In this document: one piece after another, positions 8,617-16,566 of the stretch
How the letters are laid out: each line of letters starts with the position of its first letter
How positions within the stretch are numbered: position 1 is the first letter of the stretch
Source of the DNA: Methanocella paludicola SANAE
GTDB taxonomy: Archaea > Halobacteriota > Methanocellia > Methanocellales > Methanocellaceae
Reading direction: 5' to 3'
NCBI RefSeq assembly: GCF_000011005.1
Contig: NC_013665.1
Span: 1,116,001 to 1,180,000 of the forward strand
DNA: 64,000 bases
Position numbers and translations under genes: made by a program
The notes under the pieces: model-generated
Databases searched by the model: none
The model's input: only the letters and a program-made list of their open reading frames with translations
Told to the model about the DNA's origin: nothing

Positions 8617-9483
8617 ATGGAATTCCTTGACATTATGCTCTGGGCATCGCTGTTCATCATCATAGCGGGCGCCGTCCTGCCTAAAAAGTACGGCTACAAA
8701 GTGGCAGCGGCAGGCTGGGTACTGTTCGGGCTACGCTGGGGCCTGTCCACGCCCGAGTTCTACCTGGTCGAGCATAATATCATGTACACCATCGCCTGCG
8801 TCCTCGCCATACCCGTGACGCTCTACCTCGCCTACGTTATGGTCAAGGACGAGCGCGAGTCGCTCATGGTGCTTACCCGGGCTGCCGCCATCAGCTCGAT
8901 ATTCTATTTCCCGTTCGCGTATTTCACCTGGCTGGGAGACTGGCTGATCGGGGTCACTACCTCTATTACGCTGGCCGCGGTGAACGCCCTGGGGAACAAC
9001 GCGACCGCTTCGGGCAACATCGTTACGCTGAACGGCCTCAAAGTGGAGATCATCCTCGCCTGCACCGCCATCCAGAGCATGGCGCTCTTCGTGGGTGTCG
9101 TGGGATGCATCCGCGCCCCCGCAGACCGGCTGTTCAAGGCGTTCATGGTCTCGGTGCCGGTCATCTACGTTTTAAACGTCGTGAGGAACACCTTCGTTAT
9201 CACTTCTTATGGCAACCAGTGGCTCCAGATCGCCCCGGACATGATCGTAGAGTGGACCGGCGAGCTGCCGAGCTATGCCAGCTTTTTCTGGGCTCATAAT
9301 GTACTGGCTGAGGCGGGATCTCTTATTGCATTAGTGGTCATCTCATATGCGGTCATATCGATACTGCCAGAGACGCTGACCTATATTAGGGATATCTTCA
9401 GCCTCATACAGATCGACAACATTAAAAAGAACCTGCGCGGCGAAAAAGTGGTCGAAGCAGCCCCGCTACAGCGCAATAAATGA
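8617..9483 (+). CDS. artA: Archaeosortase A
   Basis: An eight-or-so-span membrane transpeptidase that removes PGF-CTERM tails of surface proteins and attaches the new C-terminus to lipid. The triad expected for exosortase/archaeosortase enzymes is visible: Cys in ILACTAIQSM (about residue 149), Arg in LNVVRNTF (about 188) and His in FFWAHNVLAE (about 227). The 288-residue length fits. I chose ATG 8617 because AGGGGTGGTC precedes it; a GTG at 8605 lies within that ribosome site. It follows thiE by 26 bases. No obvious PGF-CTERM protein is encoded in this window, so its substrates lie elsewhere. Confidence 0.93.
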   Translation: MEFLDIMLWASLFIIIAGAVLPKKYGYKVAAAGWVLFGLRWGLSTPEFYLVEHNIMYTIACVLAIPVTLYLAYVMVKDERESLMVLTRAAAISSIFYFPFAYFTWLGDWLIGVTTSITLAAVNALGNNATASGNIVTLNGLKVEIILACTAIQSMALFVGVVGCIRAPADRLFKAFMVSVPVIYVLNVVRNTFVITSYGNQWLQIAPDMIVEWTGELPSYASFFWAHNVLAEAGSLIALVVISYAVISILPETLTYIRDIFSLIQIDNIKKNLRGEKVVEAAPLQRNK

Positions 9484-9564
9484 TCAATAATTTTTTGGTT
9501 CATCTTGTGCATTTTATGTGATTAATTGGTCTAGCCGATGCGAATTTTCACATTTCCATGTTAT

Positions 9565-9872
9565 GCCTTCGTGGCATGTCCTCAACCACAGAGGCACCGA
9601 GAGCACGGGAGACGCACAGAGATTTTTTAATAATGGAGGTCACAGAGGGCACGGGGACGGGTTTATAGTTATCTAAGGCACGGAGTCTTTAGAGGCACTG
9701 GCGGGGATAAACCGGATAAGTTTTTTATTGGTCAACCGTGCCTCAACAGTCTCTGTGCCCCGGGTAAGCCAATAAAACCTATTCTGTGGCCTCTTTGTCT
9801 CAAATTATAAAAAAGTCTCTGTGAAACTCCGTGGGCTCTGCGTCTCTGTGGTTGAGGACACGCCACGAAGGC
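9565..9872. repeat. Palindromic element, family A, intact copy
   Basis: The whole 413-base stretch between artA and the DUF192 gene is non-coding and mostly one large imperfect inverted repeat: it starts gccttcgtggc and ends with the complement, gccacgaaggc, with long stretches of pairing such as cctcaaccacagaggc against its reverse complement near the other end. Inside is a GC-box (gccccgggtaagccaata). The reverse complement of the full element aligns end to end with the copy at 52272-53983, which has been split by an insertion sequence. It could be a MITE-like element or encode a large hairpin RNA. Confidence 0.75.
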
Positions 9873-9895
9873 CCAAAGTAAAATGGGAAAAATGT

Positions 9896-10369
9896 TTATC
9901 CCACAACAGCCGAGTCGATTTTTATTTTATCGCCTATAGCTATGCCGTGTGCCTCGCAGAAACCGCCGTTGACCTCGACGACGTACTTACACGGCTTTGC
10001 AGACGTGAATATGCTCTCACTATACGGGGTGGCGTTATGATTGATGTCGACAATGGTGAGCCCGCTGTCGACGAATATCATGTCCAGGGGCAGGGGAGTG
10101 TTCTGCATCCAGAACGACCTCGGCATGTCGCCGCTGAAGATGAACAACATGCCGCTGCTCTCGCCTAGCGACGTCCGGCTCATGAGCCCGTGCTGCTGCT
10201 CCTGCGGCGTGTCGGCGATCTCGACGTCGATGGTCGTCGTGCCTTTCATGCCGATCAAGTCAACGCGGCTGATCTCTCCATTGCCGTTCGCGTGCGTGCT
10301 CAAATAATAAGCCGCCCCGATCAAGGCCAGAATAACAATAACGGCCGCTGCGATCCATTTTGTTTTCAC
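9896..10369 (-). CDS. DUF192 family membrane-anchored protein
   Basis: The 157-residue protein has one N-terminal membrane segment (WIAAAVIVILALIGAAYYL) and an extracellular DUF192 domain (COG1430) with DTPQEQQHGLMSR, GMLFIF, RSFWMQNT-PLPLDMIFVD and the closing YVVEVNGGFCEAHGI-like block. The biochemical role of DUF192 is not settled. I chose the GTG at 10369 because it overlaps the upstream stop as GTGA; an ATG eleven codons earlier lies inside the previous gene. It is the second gene of a pair with the GlpA-like dehydrogenase, though a functional tie is not evident. Confidence 0.88.
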   Translation of the reverse strand: MKTKWIAAAVIVILALIGAAYYLSTHANGNGEISRVDLIGMKGTTTIDVEIADTPQEQQHGLMSRTSLGESSGMLFIFSGDMPRSFWMQNTPLPLDMIFVDSGLTIVDINHNATPYSESIFTSAKPCKYVVEVNGGFCEAHGIAIGDKIKIDSAVVG

Positions 10370-11688
10370 TGTATATCCCTCTGCGACATCTGCGCCGCCC
10401 ATGAAAGGTATGACTGCTTCAACTGTATCTCGTCGAGCACGGGCTTAATGCCTTTCCACCGCTCTTCCAGTAATTCTAACTCCCGGCCGGCATTCTTAGC
10501 GCACCGCATGCCCTGACAGGTGCCGAAGCCCACGCGGTTGAACTTCCAGAGGTCCTCCGGCCTCATGAAATCCATCTCCATTATACGGCCTGCGGCCCTC
10601 TCACAATTACAGAGCAGGCTTCCGTCGGGCTGGTCTTTCATTATGTCGGGCAGGGCCGCCTTAGTCCGGCATTCTCCCCTCTCGCCCAGGAGCCTCATGG
10701 CCGCATTCGATACCGTCTCAGCGATGAGCCGGTATGTCGTCAGCTTGCCCCCTGCGACCGTAATAACGCCTTCATCTTCCTCGACCCTGTAGTCCCTTGA
10801 CAGGGACCGGCCGTCACCGCTGCCGATAAGCGGCCGTACGCCCGAAAAGGCACGGATTATCCTGATCTCCTTATTATCGGGCAGCAGGGCCTTAGCCTCT
10901 CGCATGAGCGCCCTGTACTCGTCCCTCGTTGGGACTGTGCTCGTTGAGCAGGAAGACGTCGTGCCTATGAGCGACGTCGTGTGGCTCGGGACGATGATAT
11001 CCCCGTCCGTGGGAGGCCTCATCCTGTTGAGCACCACGTCGCATAATCTCCGCTCCGTTACGAGTATGGTGCCTTTATCTGGCTGAACGCACAGGCGCAA
11101 GTCCCTGTTGATGGCCCCACAGGCATGCCCTGTAGCATTGATCACTATGTCGGCCCTTATCGTACGGCCGTCATCCAGGCGGACGCCGCTGTCCGCGATC
11201 GACTGCACGCCCGTCCTGGTATGAATTGCGGCACCGTTGCAGCGGGCCTCATAGAGGTTGGCAAGTGTGAGCAAGAACGGGTCAATGGCCGCATCGTTGG
11301 TCCTCATGCACCGTACGGCCTTTTTATTAAGGGGATCTTCGGGAGATATCTCCTCCATCGGGATCGAAGCCTTTTCGCAAGCAGCTAACAGCGTATCCCC
11401 ATAAGCCGCCTCATCATCGCTCGTGGCAACGAACAGCCCGCCGGTATCTTCCACATAGTGAGACGCAATATCTTTTAGAATGAGGTTCTCCCTGGCGCAT
11501 TCGGCGGCCGCGGCAGGGTCTTTAACCGCGTAGCGGGCGCCCGAATGCAACAGCCCGTGGCACCGGCCGGTAGCGCCGGCGGCAGGCGCCTCACGCTCTA
11601 AAACCGTGACAGGCAAACCACGCAGGGCGAGGTCTCTGGCGATCCCCGCACCAACGATACCAGCGCCAACGATCACGACCCCGCTCAT
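10366..11688 (-). CDS. glpA: FAD-dependent glycerol-3-phosphate dehydrogenase family protein (GlpA-like)
   Basis: Residues 1-340 form an FAD oxidoreductase of the DAO/GlpA type, starting with the dinucleotide-binding VVIVGAGIVGAGIARDLA and containing TGRCHGLLHSGARYAV and, later, the AGGKLTTYR block typical of glycerol-3-phosphate dehydrogenases. Residues 365-440 form a BFD-like [2Fe-2S] domain with CNC and GTCQGMRCA cysteines, as in anaerobic GlpA. It would oxidise glycerol-3-phosphate or a related 2-hydroxy acid; electron acceptor unknown, and no glpB/glpC is adjacent. The DUF192 gene overlaps its stop. Exact substrate remains open. Confidence 0.85.
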   Translation of the reverse strand: MSGVVIVGAGIVGAGIARDLALRGLPVTVLEREAPAAGATGRCHGLLHSGARYAVKDPAAAAECARENLILKDIASHYVEDTGGLFVATSDDEAAYGDTLLAACEKASIPMEEISPEDPLNKKAVRCMRTNDAAIDPFLLTLANLYEARCNGAAIHTRTGVQSIADSGVRLDDGRTIRADIVINATGHACGAINRDLRLCVQPDKGTILVTERRLCDVVLNRMRPPTDGDIIVPSHTTSLIGTTSSCSTSTVPTRDEYRALMREAKALLPDNKEIRIIRAFSGVRPLIGSGDGRSLSRDYRVEEDEGVITVAGGKLTTYRLIAETVSNAAMRLLGERGECRTKAALPDIMKDQPDGSLLCNCERAAGRIMEMDFMRPEDLWKFNRVGFGTCQGMRCAKNAGRELELLEERWKGIKPVLDEIQLKQSYLSWAAQMSQRDIQ

Positions 11689-11771
11689 AACTACAGAATA
11701 GCCGGATATGTCTGATAAATCTTATGCGAGATAAAAATAAAAGAGGGGGCGATAATCGCCCTCGGTGAAAT

Positions 11772-12095
11772 CTACTTAGCAGGGAACTTAAAAGCGTCCT
11801 TCGGGTTCCTGGCCAGCTCATTATACTGGATATGCTTGATGCCGATCTTCTCGACGCTGGCCTTCCAGATCTTAGCGGGCAGCCATGCCGGAGAGTTCGC
11901 GGGCTTCGGGACCTGCTTGCGCTCACCCTTGAAGAAATGCAGCTTCTTCGTGCCCTTTTCCCTGAGTATGATCTTCGTGATGTTCTTGTTCGCGACCTTT
12001 AATGCGGCATCCCTGGGCTGGGCGCCGGTGAAAGTGCCTATCTCCTCCCCGTTTTCGTTGAGTAAGCCGAAATTCTTTTTCTCTCTTGCTACCAT
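11772..12095 (-). CDS. Chromosomal protein MC1
   Basis: MC1 is a small basic monomeric protein that bends and packs DNA in Methanosarcina, related methanogens and haloarchaea. This 107-residue protein matches it from NFGLLNENGEEIGTFTG through QPRDAALKVANK, ILREKGTKKLHFFKG and PAWLPAKIWKA, and is rich in Lys/Arg. The ATG at 12095 is preceded by AAGGTGATT at ideal spacing; a longer open frame upstream is not needed. It stands alone with an AT-rich upstream region, consistent with strong independent expression. The DNA-contacting arm (RGTKK-like, here KGTKKLHFF) is intact. Confidence 0.95.
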   Translation of the reverse strand: MVAREKKNFGLLNENGEEIGTFTGAQPRDAALKVANKNITKIILREKGTKKLHFFKGERKQVPKPANSPAWLPAKIWKASVEKIGIKHIQYNELARNPKDAFKFPAK

Positions 12096-12298
12096 TGAAT
12101 CACCTTTCCTTGCCGTTGTTTTAACGGCCCTCGATATAAAATAAATTGGAATCCTTCTATTTATAGGTTGTGAAATTAACCCTCCTCGATATATTGAGCG
12201 CATTTAGGGGTTTTTTTGATAGTATAAACTGATTCGGGGAAATATTTAGGCATATCATGCACAAAATAAAAAAGGAATTGTAGTGGAGAAGAACAGAA

Positions 12299-12556
12299 TT
12301 AGCGTATAGCGTGCAGGATAGTCGCTGCTGCTCTGCCATTCTCCGTGAGCTCGTATTTGCCCTTTAGCTTTTTAATGACGCCCTTCTCTGACATGTCCCT
12401 GAGCGCCTTTTCCAGCAAGAGCTTCGGCGCCCTGGTCAGCTTTCCTAAGGCCTCTTCGGTCTCAGCCCCGTTCTTGTCAAGTACGTCGACGATCTGCTTC
12501 CGCTTGACGTTGCCGCTGATGAACCCGGCCAGCTCTTCGATGGTAGCTTCAGCCAT
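12299..12556 (-). CDS. Small winged-helix DNA-binding protein
   Basis: The 85-residue protein reads as a single winged-helix domain: a helical start, KRKQIVDVLDKNGAETEEALGKLTRAPKLLLEKALRDMSEKG as helix-turn-helix, then a wing (VIKKLKGKYELTENGRAA). It is probably a transcription regulator or nucleic-acid-binding protein; target unknown. ATG 12556 is chosen because GGAG lies upstream; a TTG twelve codons earlier is possible. It follows the HEAT-repeat gene by 42 bases on the same strand, so both may form one transcript. Confidence 0.75.
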   Translation of the reverse strand: MAEATIEELAGFISGNVKRKQIVDVLDKNGAETEEALGKLTRAPKLLLEKALRDMSEKGVIKKLKGKYELTENGRAAATILHAIR

Positions 12557-12598
12557 TTTATCACTATACTCCTGTATGTCCTTATTGTGCAAAAAGTT

Positions 12599-13369
12599 TT
12601 AGGCCATCTTCTTTTGTGCGATCTTCATCATTCGCCATACGTAAATGACGAATCTTAGCTGTGCCTCAGGGTAGCGTACGTTTTCGGCCTCGTTCTGGTG
12701 CCCTCGCGCCAGCAGCATCAGTTTTTGTTTCATCGTACCTCCGACGGTGACCGTTATACTGGCGGGCTCTTCGGCGATTTTTTCCGACATCTTCCTGATA
12801 ACGTCGAACGTTCCCATTTCATTCAACATACACTGGGCTTCCACTTCTCCTATGACCGTCGCCAGGTCGATATCGTCCGGGTCGACATTATCCAGGGCCT
12901 CATATGCCGCGTTCCTGAGGGCATAGTTATCGTCCTTTAATGCTTTGATGAGCGATCGTGCCGCCCTTTTTCCGCCTAAAAGGCCAAGCGCTCGTGCCGC
13001 TTCTCTCCGTGCCTGGTTTTCCCTGCCCTCCATGAGGGCTGCGAGGGCCTCTGTTGCCCTCTCGCCGCCAATGGCCATTAGCACGTATGTCAGGCATTTT
13101 TGTGTGTCCCTGGAGAGCGACGGCCAGCATTCGAGCATCGGGCCGACCGTCATGTCGCCCATCTTGATCAATGCGTCCATGGCCGACGATTGTAATCGGC
13201 CGCCGTCGTCATTTAACATAAAGATCAGCGGAGCGACGGCCCTTTCATCCTCGATCTCCTTGATCCGGCTTATGGCGTTCATCCGCTCTACATAGTTCCC
13301 TTTTCGAAGAATTTTGATCAGTTCATTCGTATCTTCACGCTTTCCAGTAACGGACAAACCTTCTAACAT
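12599..13369 (-). CDS. HEAT-repeat protein
   Basis: A 256-residue all-helical protein with at least four or five HEAT/PBS-lyase-type repeats between residues 20 and 160 (NAISRIKEIEDERAVAPLIFML, SSAMDALIKMGD, REAARALGLLGGKRAARSLIKAL, RNAAYEALDNVDPDD). Such repeats usually make a protein-binding solenoid. The C-terminal 85 residues differ and include a predicted strand pair ending in a basic helix. No enzyme motif is seen. The gene is first of a probable two-gene operon with the winged-helix protein and diverges from the SRP RNA gene. Role unknown. Confidence 0.82.
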   Translation of the reverse strand: MLEGLSVTGKREDTNELIKILRKGNYVERMNAISRIKEIEDERAVAPLIFMLNDDGGRLQSSAMDALIKMGDMTVGPMLECWPSLSRDTQKCLTYVLMAIGGERATEALAALMEGRENQARREAARALGLLGGKRAARSLIKALKDDNYALRNAAYEALDNVDPDDIDLATVIGEVEAQCMLNEMGTFDVIRKMSEKIAEEPASITVTVGGTMKQKLMLLARGHQNEAENVRYPEAQLRFVIYVWRMMKIAQKKMA

Positions 13370-13520
13370 AAGCTAATGCTCCCCATATACTTGCCTAATT
13401 ATATATCGAGGATCAAACCAATAACAACCTTTACCTCCAATATCACAATACAATGCTTAAAAAACCGTTATTATCACAATTTTGGAAGGATAAAGTTTAT
13501 TTCATAGACGGGACATTTGT

Positions 13521-13840
13521 TATCGGCGAGCTAGCCCGGGTGGTTCGGCGTCACCTATTACCTTCAATCGTCGGCATGTCGGGGGCGAAGCTTGAGGAAG
13601 GCGTTCCTGTTGTATGAAGGCCTTACTTCTCGACAGTGAAAGCCCGTCCCGCTTGGTTGGCGGTGGCGCTATGTCATGCTGGAGAGCATGACGTACGCCT
13701 TAATTACGGGGACCGGCACAGGCCCGGAAGGGAGCATGCTTACCGTGAACAACTAACGCTTGTGGGGTCGCGGGCTGGAGGGAAGGGGTAAGATAACTTT
13801 CATATTGCTCGGCGTCGACTGATGGCGTGCTCGCTACTTT
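13521..13840 (+). ncRNA. Signal recognition particle (7S) RNA
   Basis: The 5' part carries the archaeal helix 3-4 domain (gctagcccgggtggttcggcgtcacc), followed by gtcggcatgtcgggggcgaagc. The 3' part carries the diagnostic helix 8 sequence caggcccggaagggagca, which binds SRP54. The ends pair (gcgag at 13526-13530 with ctcgc at 13830-13834), closing helix 5. Length of about 320 nt is normal for archaeal 7S RNA. A TATA-like box lies near 13491-13500. Ends are estimated to within about 10 bases. The last 146 bases are repeated at 20535-20680 across an inserted island. Confidence 0.92.
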
Positions 13841-13842
13841 AA
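13697..13842 (+). repeat. Left direct repeat: 3' part of SRP RNA gene
   Basis: These 146 bases recur at 20535-20680 with three substitutions and no gaps. They cover the helix 8 region through the RNA 3' end and stop two bases past it. Sequence similarity ends abruptly on both sides, as expected of a duplicated attachment site or a target duplication. Confidence 0.9.
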
Positions 13843-13977
13843 CATAAAATCTTTTTCCTCATGTTACATTACTATGATACTCTAAAGGCTGCATTTTGAT
13901 TTGATGTTTAAACACACGAGTTTAGAGTGTTGCAAAAGTCTTAGAAAGTATTTGGGTTATCTGGACAAGCTGTGTTT

Positions 13978-14223
13978 ATGACGAGTAAAAACGGCTTGCT
14001 GATAACCCATAGTTGTCTTGATTGTCAGATACGAATACTTTCTGATGTGCATATTGAGGTTTTGGATTCGTTTGACTGGCAATGCCTCGTTTTTCTGGAA
14101 CGTTACCGGGGTGTTGGAAGGCCTCTCGAGTATAGCGTGATCGCCTTTCTGCGGGCCTTCGTTTACATGGAGCTAAGCGGTATGACTTCGGTAAGAAAGC
14201 TGGTGAGGATGTTAGCTAGGGAT
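13978..14223 (+). pseudogene. N-terminal fragment of IS5-like transposase
   Basis: The frame encodes an N-terminal transposase domain (DUF772 type: GRPLEYSVIAFLRAFVYMELSGMTSVRKLVRML) and is then cut by the nested element after LARD. The rest of the protein resumes at about 15603, where GAT-AAA follows in frame, so the original read LARD-KYKMKILGF. Non-functional. Confidence 0.8.
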
Positions 14224-15596
14224 GAGAGTGTAAATTTTTTTGTTGAAACTTCTTTTTTCTCTTTTGTTACTTTTCTCTTTTATACCAACCGTTCTATATA
14301 CATGCTTCCACGCGGTCTTTGAAGTATACCATGAGTTGGTTCATGATCGTGCCCCATTCCCTGACTGCCATCTTCCATTTCTCCGACTTGTCCATAACGA
14401 TAAGGTAGAGTATTTTGAAAAGGCTGTCGTCCGTGGGGAAACTACTCTTGTTCTTAGTGATCTTTCTGATCTTCCGGTTGAAACTCTCGATGGGATTCGT
14501 CGTGTAGATGAGCCTTCTTATCTCCGGAGGGTACTTGTAGAACGTGGACAGGCAAGGCCAGTTAGTCCGCCAGCTCTTTATGGCGTACGCGTACTTAGCG
14601 CCCCATTTCTCCTCCAATCGGTCCAGGGCATCGAGCCCCGCCTCTTCAGTTGGTGCCGTGTACACTTCTTTCATGTCCTTGCAGAACGGCCTCCTGTCCT
14701 TGTAATTAACGAACCTGGTACTCGTCCTGATCTGGTGGACGATACACCGCTGGACCTCAGTCCTGGGGTACGCGGCATGGATTGCGTCCTCGAACCCATT
14801 TAGCCCATCCACGCTTACGATTAGAATGTCCTTCACCCCACGGTTCTTCAGGTCGGTTAGTATGCTCATCCAGAACTTGCTGGATTCTGCCTCCCCAATC
14901 CATATCCCAAGGACCTCCTTGCACCCCTCCACCGTGATGGCATACACCAGGTAAGCAGTCTTCTTGACAACGTGGCCGTCCTGCCTCACGTTAAACATCA
15001 CCCCATCCAGGAATATGATCGGGTACAAGGGTTGCAATGCACGGTTCTGCCACTCCCTGGCCACGGGGAGGATCTTGTCAGTAACCCTGCTGACCATCTC
15101 GGCCGACACTTCCACACCGTACACCCTCCTCATCTGCGCTTCGATGTCCCGGTTACTCAACCCGCTGGCAAACAACGAGACGATGGTATCCTCCAGCTCA
15201 GTACTGATCGAGCGCTCATACTTTTTAACGATCACAGGCTCGAACTCCCCCTTCGAGTCCCGGGGAACGTCCAGGCTTATCTCGCCAAACTGGCTCTTCA
15301 CCGTCTTCGATGAATGACCATTCCTCGAGTTATCAGTATCCTTGTTCTTCCAATCGTACTTCGAATACCCCAGGGCACAGGTCATCTCTTCTTCTAAAGC
15401 TTCCTGCAGGACTTCTTTGATTTCCCCGACGAAAGCCTTCTCAACATCCCCGCCCCGTTTCAAATTATTATCCTTGCTCGAATGCGAAGCAAAGCCAAGC
15501 CCTAATTTGCTCCTTAGTAAACAACTTAGACATGCTAAACCATCCTTTACACAGTACTAGGTAAAAGAAGTATCAGCAAAATTCCTTACACACCCC
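14224..15596 (-). mobile_element. IS256-family element nested in the IS5-like element
   Basis: The ends form related inverted repeats about 30 bases long: gtgtaa, then ttttg-tga-acttctttt at 14228-14256 and, on the other strand, ending at 15591. The exact outer edge is uncertain by a few bases; a target duplication (ctagggat against taggataa) is imperfect. The single transposase gene on the minus strand is intact. It entered the outer transposase gene, so it is the younger insertion. Confidence 0.8.
14294..15463 (-). CDS. IS256/Mutator-family transposase
   Basis: The 389-residue protein matches IS256-type DDE transposases: RNGHSSKTVKSQFGEISLDVPRDSKGEFEP at the N-terminus, then IIFLDGVMFNVRQDG (first Asp), VSVDGLNGFEDAI (second Asp), CIVHQIR, and near the end IYTTNPIESFNRKIRK (Glu). 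All three catalytic acids are present. TTG 15463 is the first usable start in the frame; the upstream bases remain open but lack a better start. It is unrelated at close level to the IS256-type enzyme at 23592-24752. Confidence 0.92.
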   Translation of the reverse strand: MKRGGDVEKAFVGEIKEVLQEALEEEMTCALGYSKYDWKNKDTDNSRNGHSSKTVKSQFGEISLDVPRDSKGEFEPVIVKKYERSISTELEDTIVSLFASGLSNRDIEAQMRRVYGVEVSAEMVSRVTDKILPVAREWQNRALQPLYPIIFLDGVMFNVRQDGHVVKKTAYLVYAITVEGCKEVLGIWIGEAESSKFWMSILTDLKNRGVKDILIVSVDGLNGFEDAIHAAYPRTEVQRCIVHQIRTSTRFVNYKDRRPFCKDMKEVYTAPTEEAGLDALDRLEEKWGAKYAYAIKSWRTNWPCLSTFYKYPPEIRRLIYTTNPIESFNRKIRKITKNKSSFPTDDSLFKILYLIVMDKSEKWKMAVREWGTIMNQLMVYFKDRVEACI

Positions 15597-15599
15597 TAG

Positions 15600-16340
15600 G
15601 ATAAATATAAAATGAAAATTCTCGGCTTTCACCGTTTGCCAGATCATAGCCTGTTCAGCAGGTATAAAGAACGGTTCGGAGACCACATACCGAGGATCAT
15701 GACGATCATTAATACAAGCATAATGCTTGAGGAACCCATGCATATGTCCATGCTTGGTATCGACAGCACCAAGCTGGAGGCCTTCAGCCGGAAAGATGAT
15801 GACGCCGACTGGGGATTCGATCATGTAAGATGAAAGTTCTACTACGGCTACAAGGTTCACCTGATGTACGATCTACAGTCCATGACACCGGTATGTTACA
15901 CGGTCACCGGGGCTAACCGTCATGACAACACTCAGACCATCCGGCTAGTAAAAAGGCTCGGAGCACGCCTATTAAAGGTAAACACGATACTCGCCGACAA
16001 AGCCTACGACACCAGGGAGAACATAGAAAAACACCTAACTGTAGGCGTCCTTTTCATAGCAGCAAGGAACAAAAGGAACACCAAAAAACCGGTAAACAAA
16101 TACAGGATACAGGACCACCTCGAACTTGGAGATGAGGAGCTAGACCATATTTATAAAAACAGGATGGACTGCGAACACGCCAATTTCCTACTCAAAGAAC
16201 ACCTAGGCCTAACAAACTTAAAAACTACTGGGCGAGAAAAAGTCCGAGTGAAAGTAGGCATAACACTAATCGCAAGACAAATCCAAGTACTACGCCAGCT
16301 AATTAACCAGAAAAACCCACGAACAACAATCACAAACTAA
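15600..16340 (+). pseudogene. C-terminal fragment of IS5-like transposase with in-frame stop
   Basis: The fragment resumes the transposase catalytic domain: GIDSTKLEAFSRK (Asp), ILADKAYDTRENIEKH (Asp), RMDCEHANFLLKEHLGL (Glu). A TGA at 15831-15833 interrupts it after GFDHVR; the frame continues directly as KFYYGYKVHL. Together with the upstream insertion this makes the gene inactive. Confidence 0.85.
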
Positions 16341-16532
16341 TTATGCAACACCCTAACACGAGTTGAATAAATAGGCTTATAATGAGTAGAGAAAGTCGAA
16401 GCGGAACAACGCAACATTATCAAGCAGGCCTAATTCGATATGACGAGTGGTGGCGAAATGTTCCTGAATAAGCGATTATGAAAAGGCAATCTCCGTAAAT
16501 TATTCTACAAGTTCGAAATGTCAGAGAGAAAT

Positions 16533-16542
16533 TACTTATAAA
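16533..16542 (+). promoter_or_regulatory. TATA box for the secreted island protein
   Basis: Acttataaat lies about 25-30 bases before the most upstream possible start (TTG 16567). This puts the transcript start close to that TTG and favours a start further down, near the AGGAGGA at 16608-16614. Confidence 0.4.
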
Positions 16543-16566
16543 TGTCAAATTTACTAATTACTTGAA

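Larger units (their letters stand above)
13922..16356 (+). mobile_element. IS5-like insertion sequence, interrupted by another IS
   Basis: Ends carry short inverted repeats (ttagagtgttgca on the left, ttagggtgttgca read inward from the right). A 7-base target duplication, cacgagt, sits at 13915-13921 and 16357-16363. Without the nested element it would be about 1.06 kb. Its transposase is broken by the nested IS and an in-frame stop, so the element is dead. Confidence 0.85.

Noticed and set aside
13843-13914. Possible integrase or att-core remnant between the SRP RNA end and the first IS
   Set aside because: Only about 70 AT-rich bases without an open frame; nothing recognisable as an integrase fragment.
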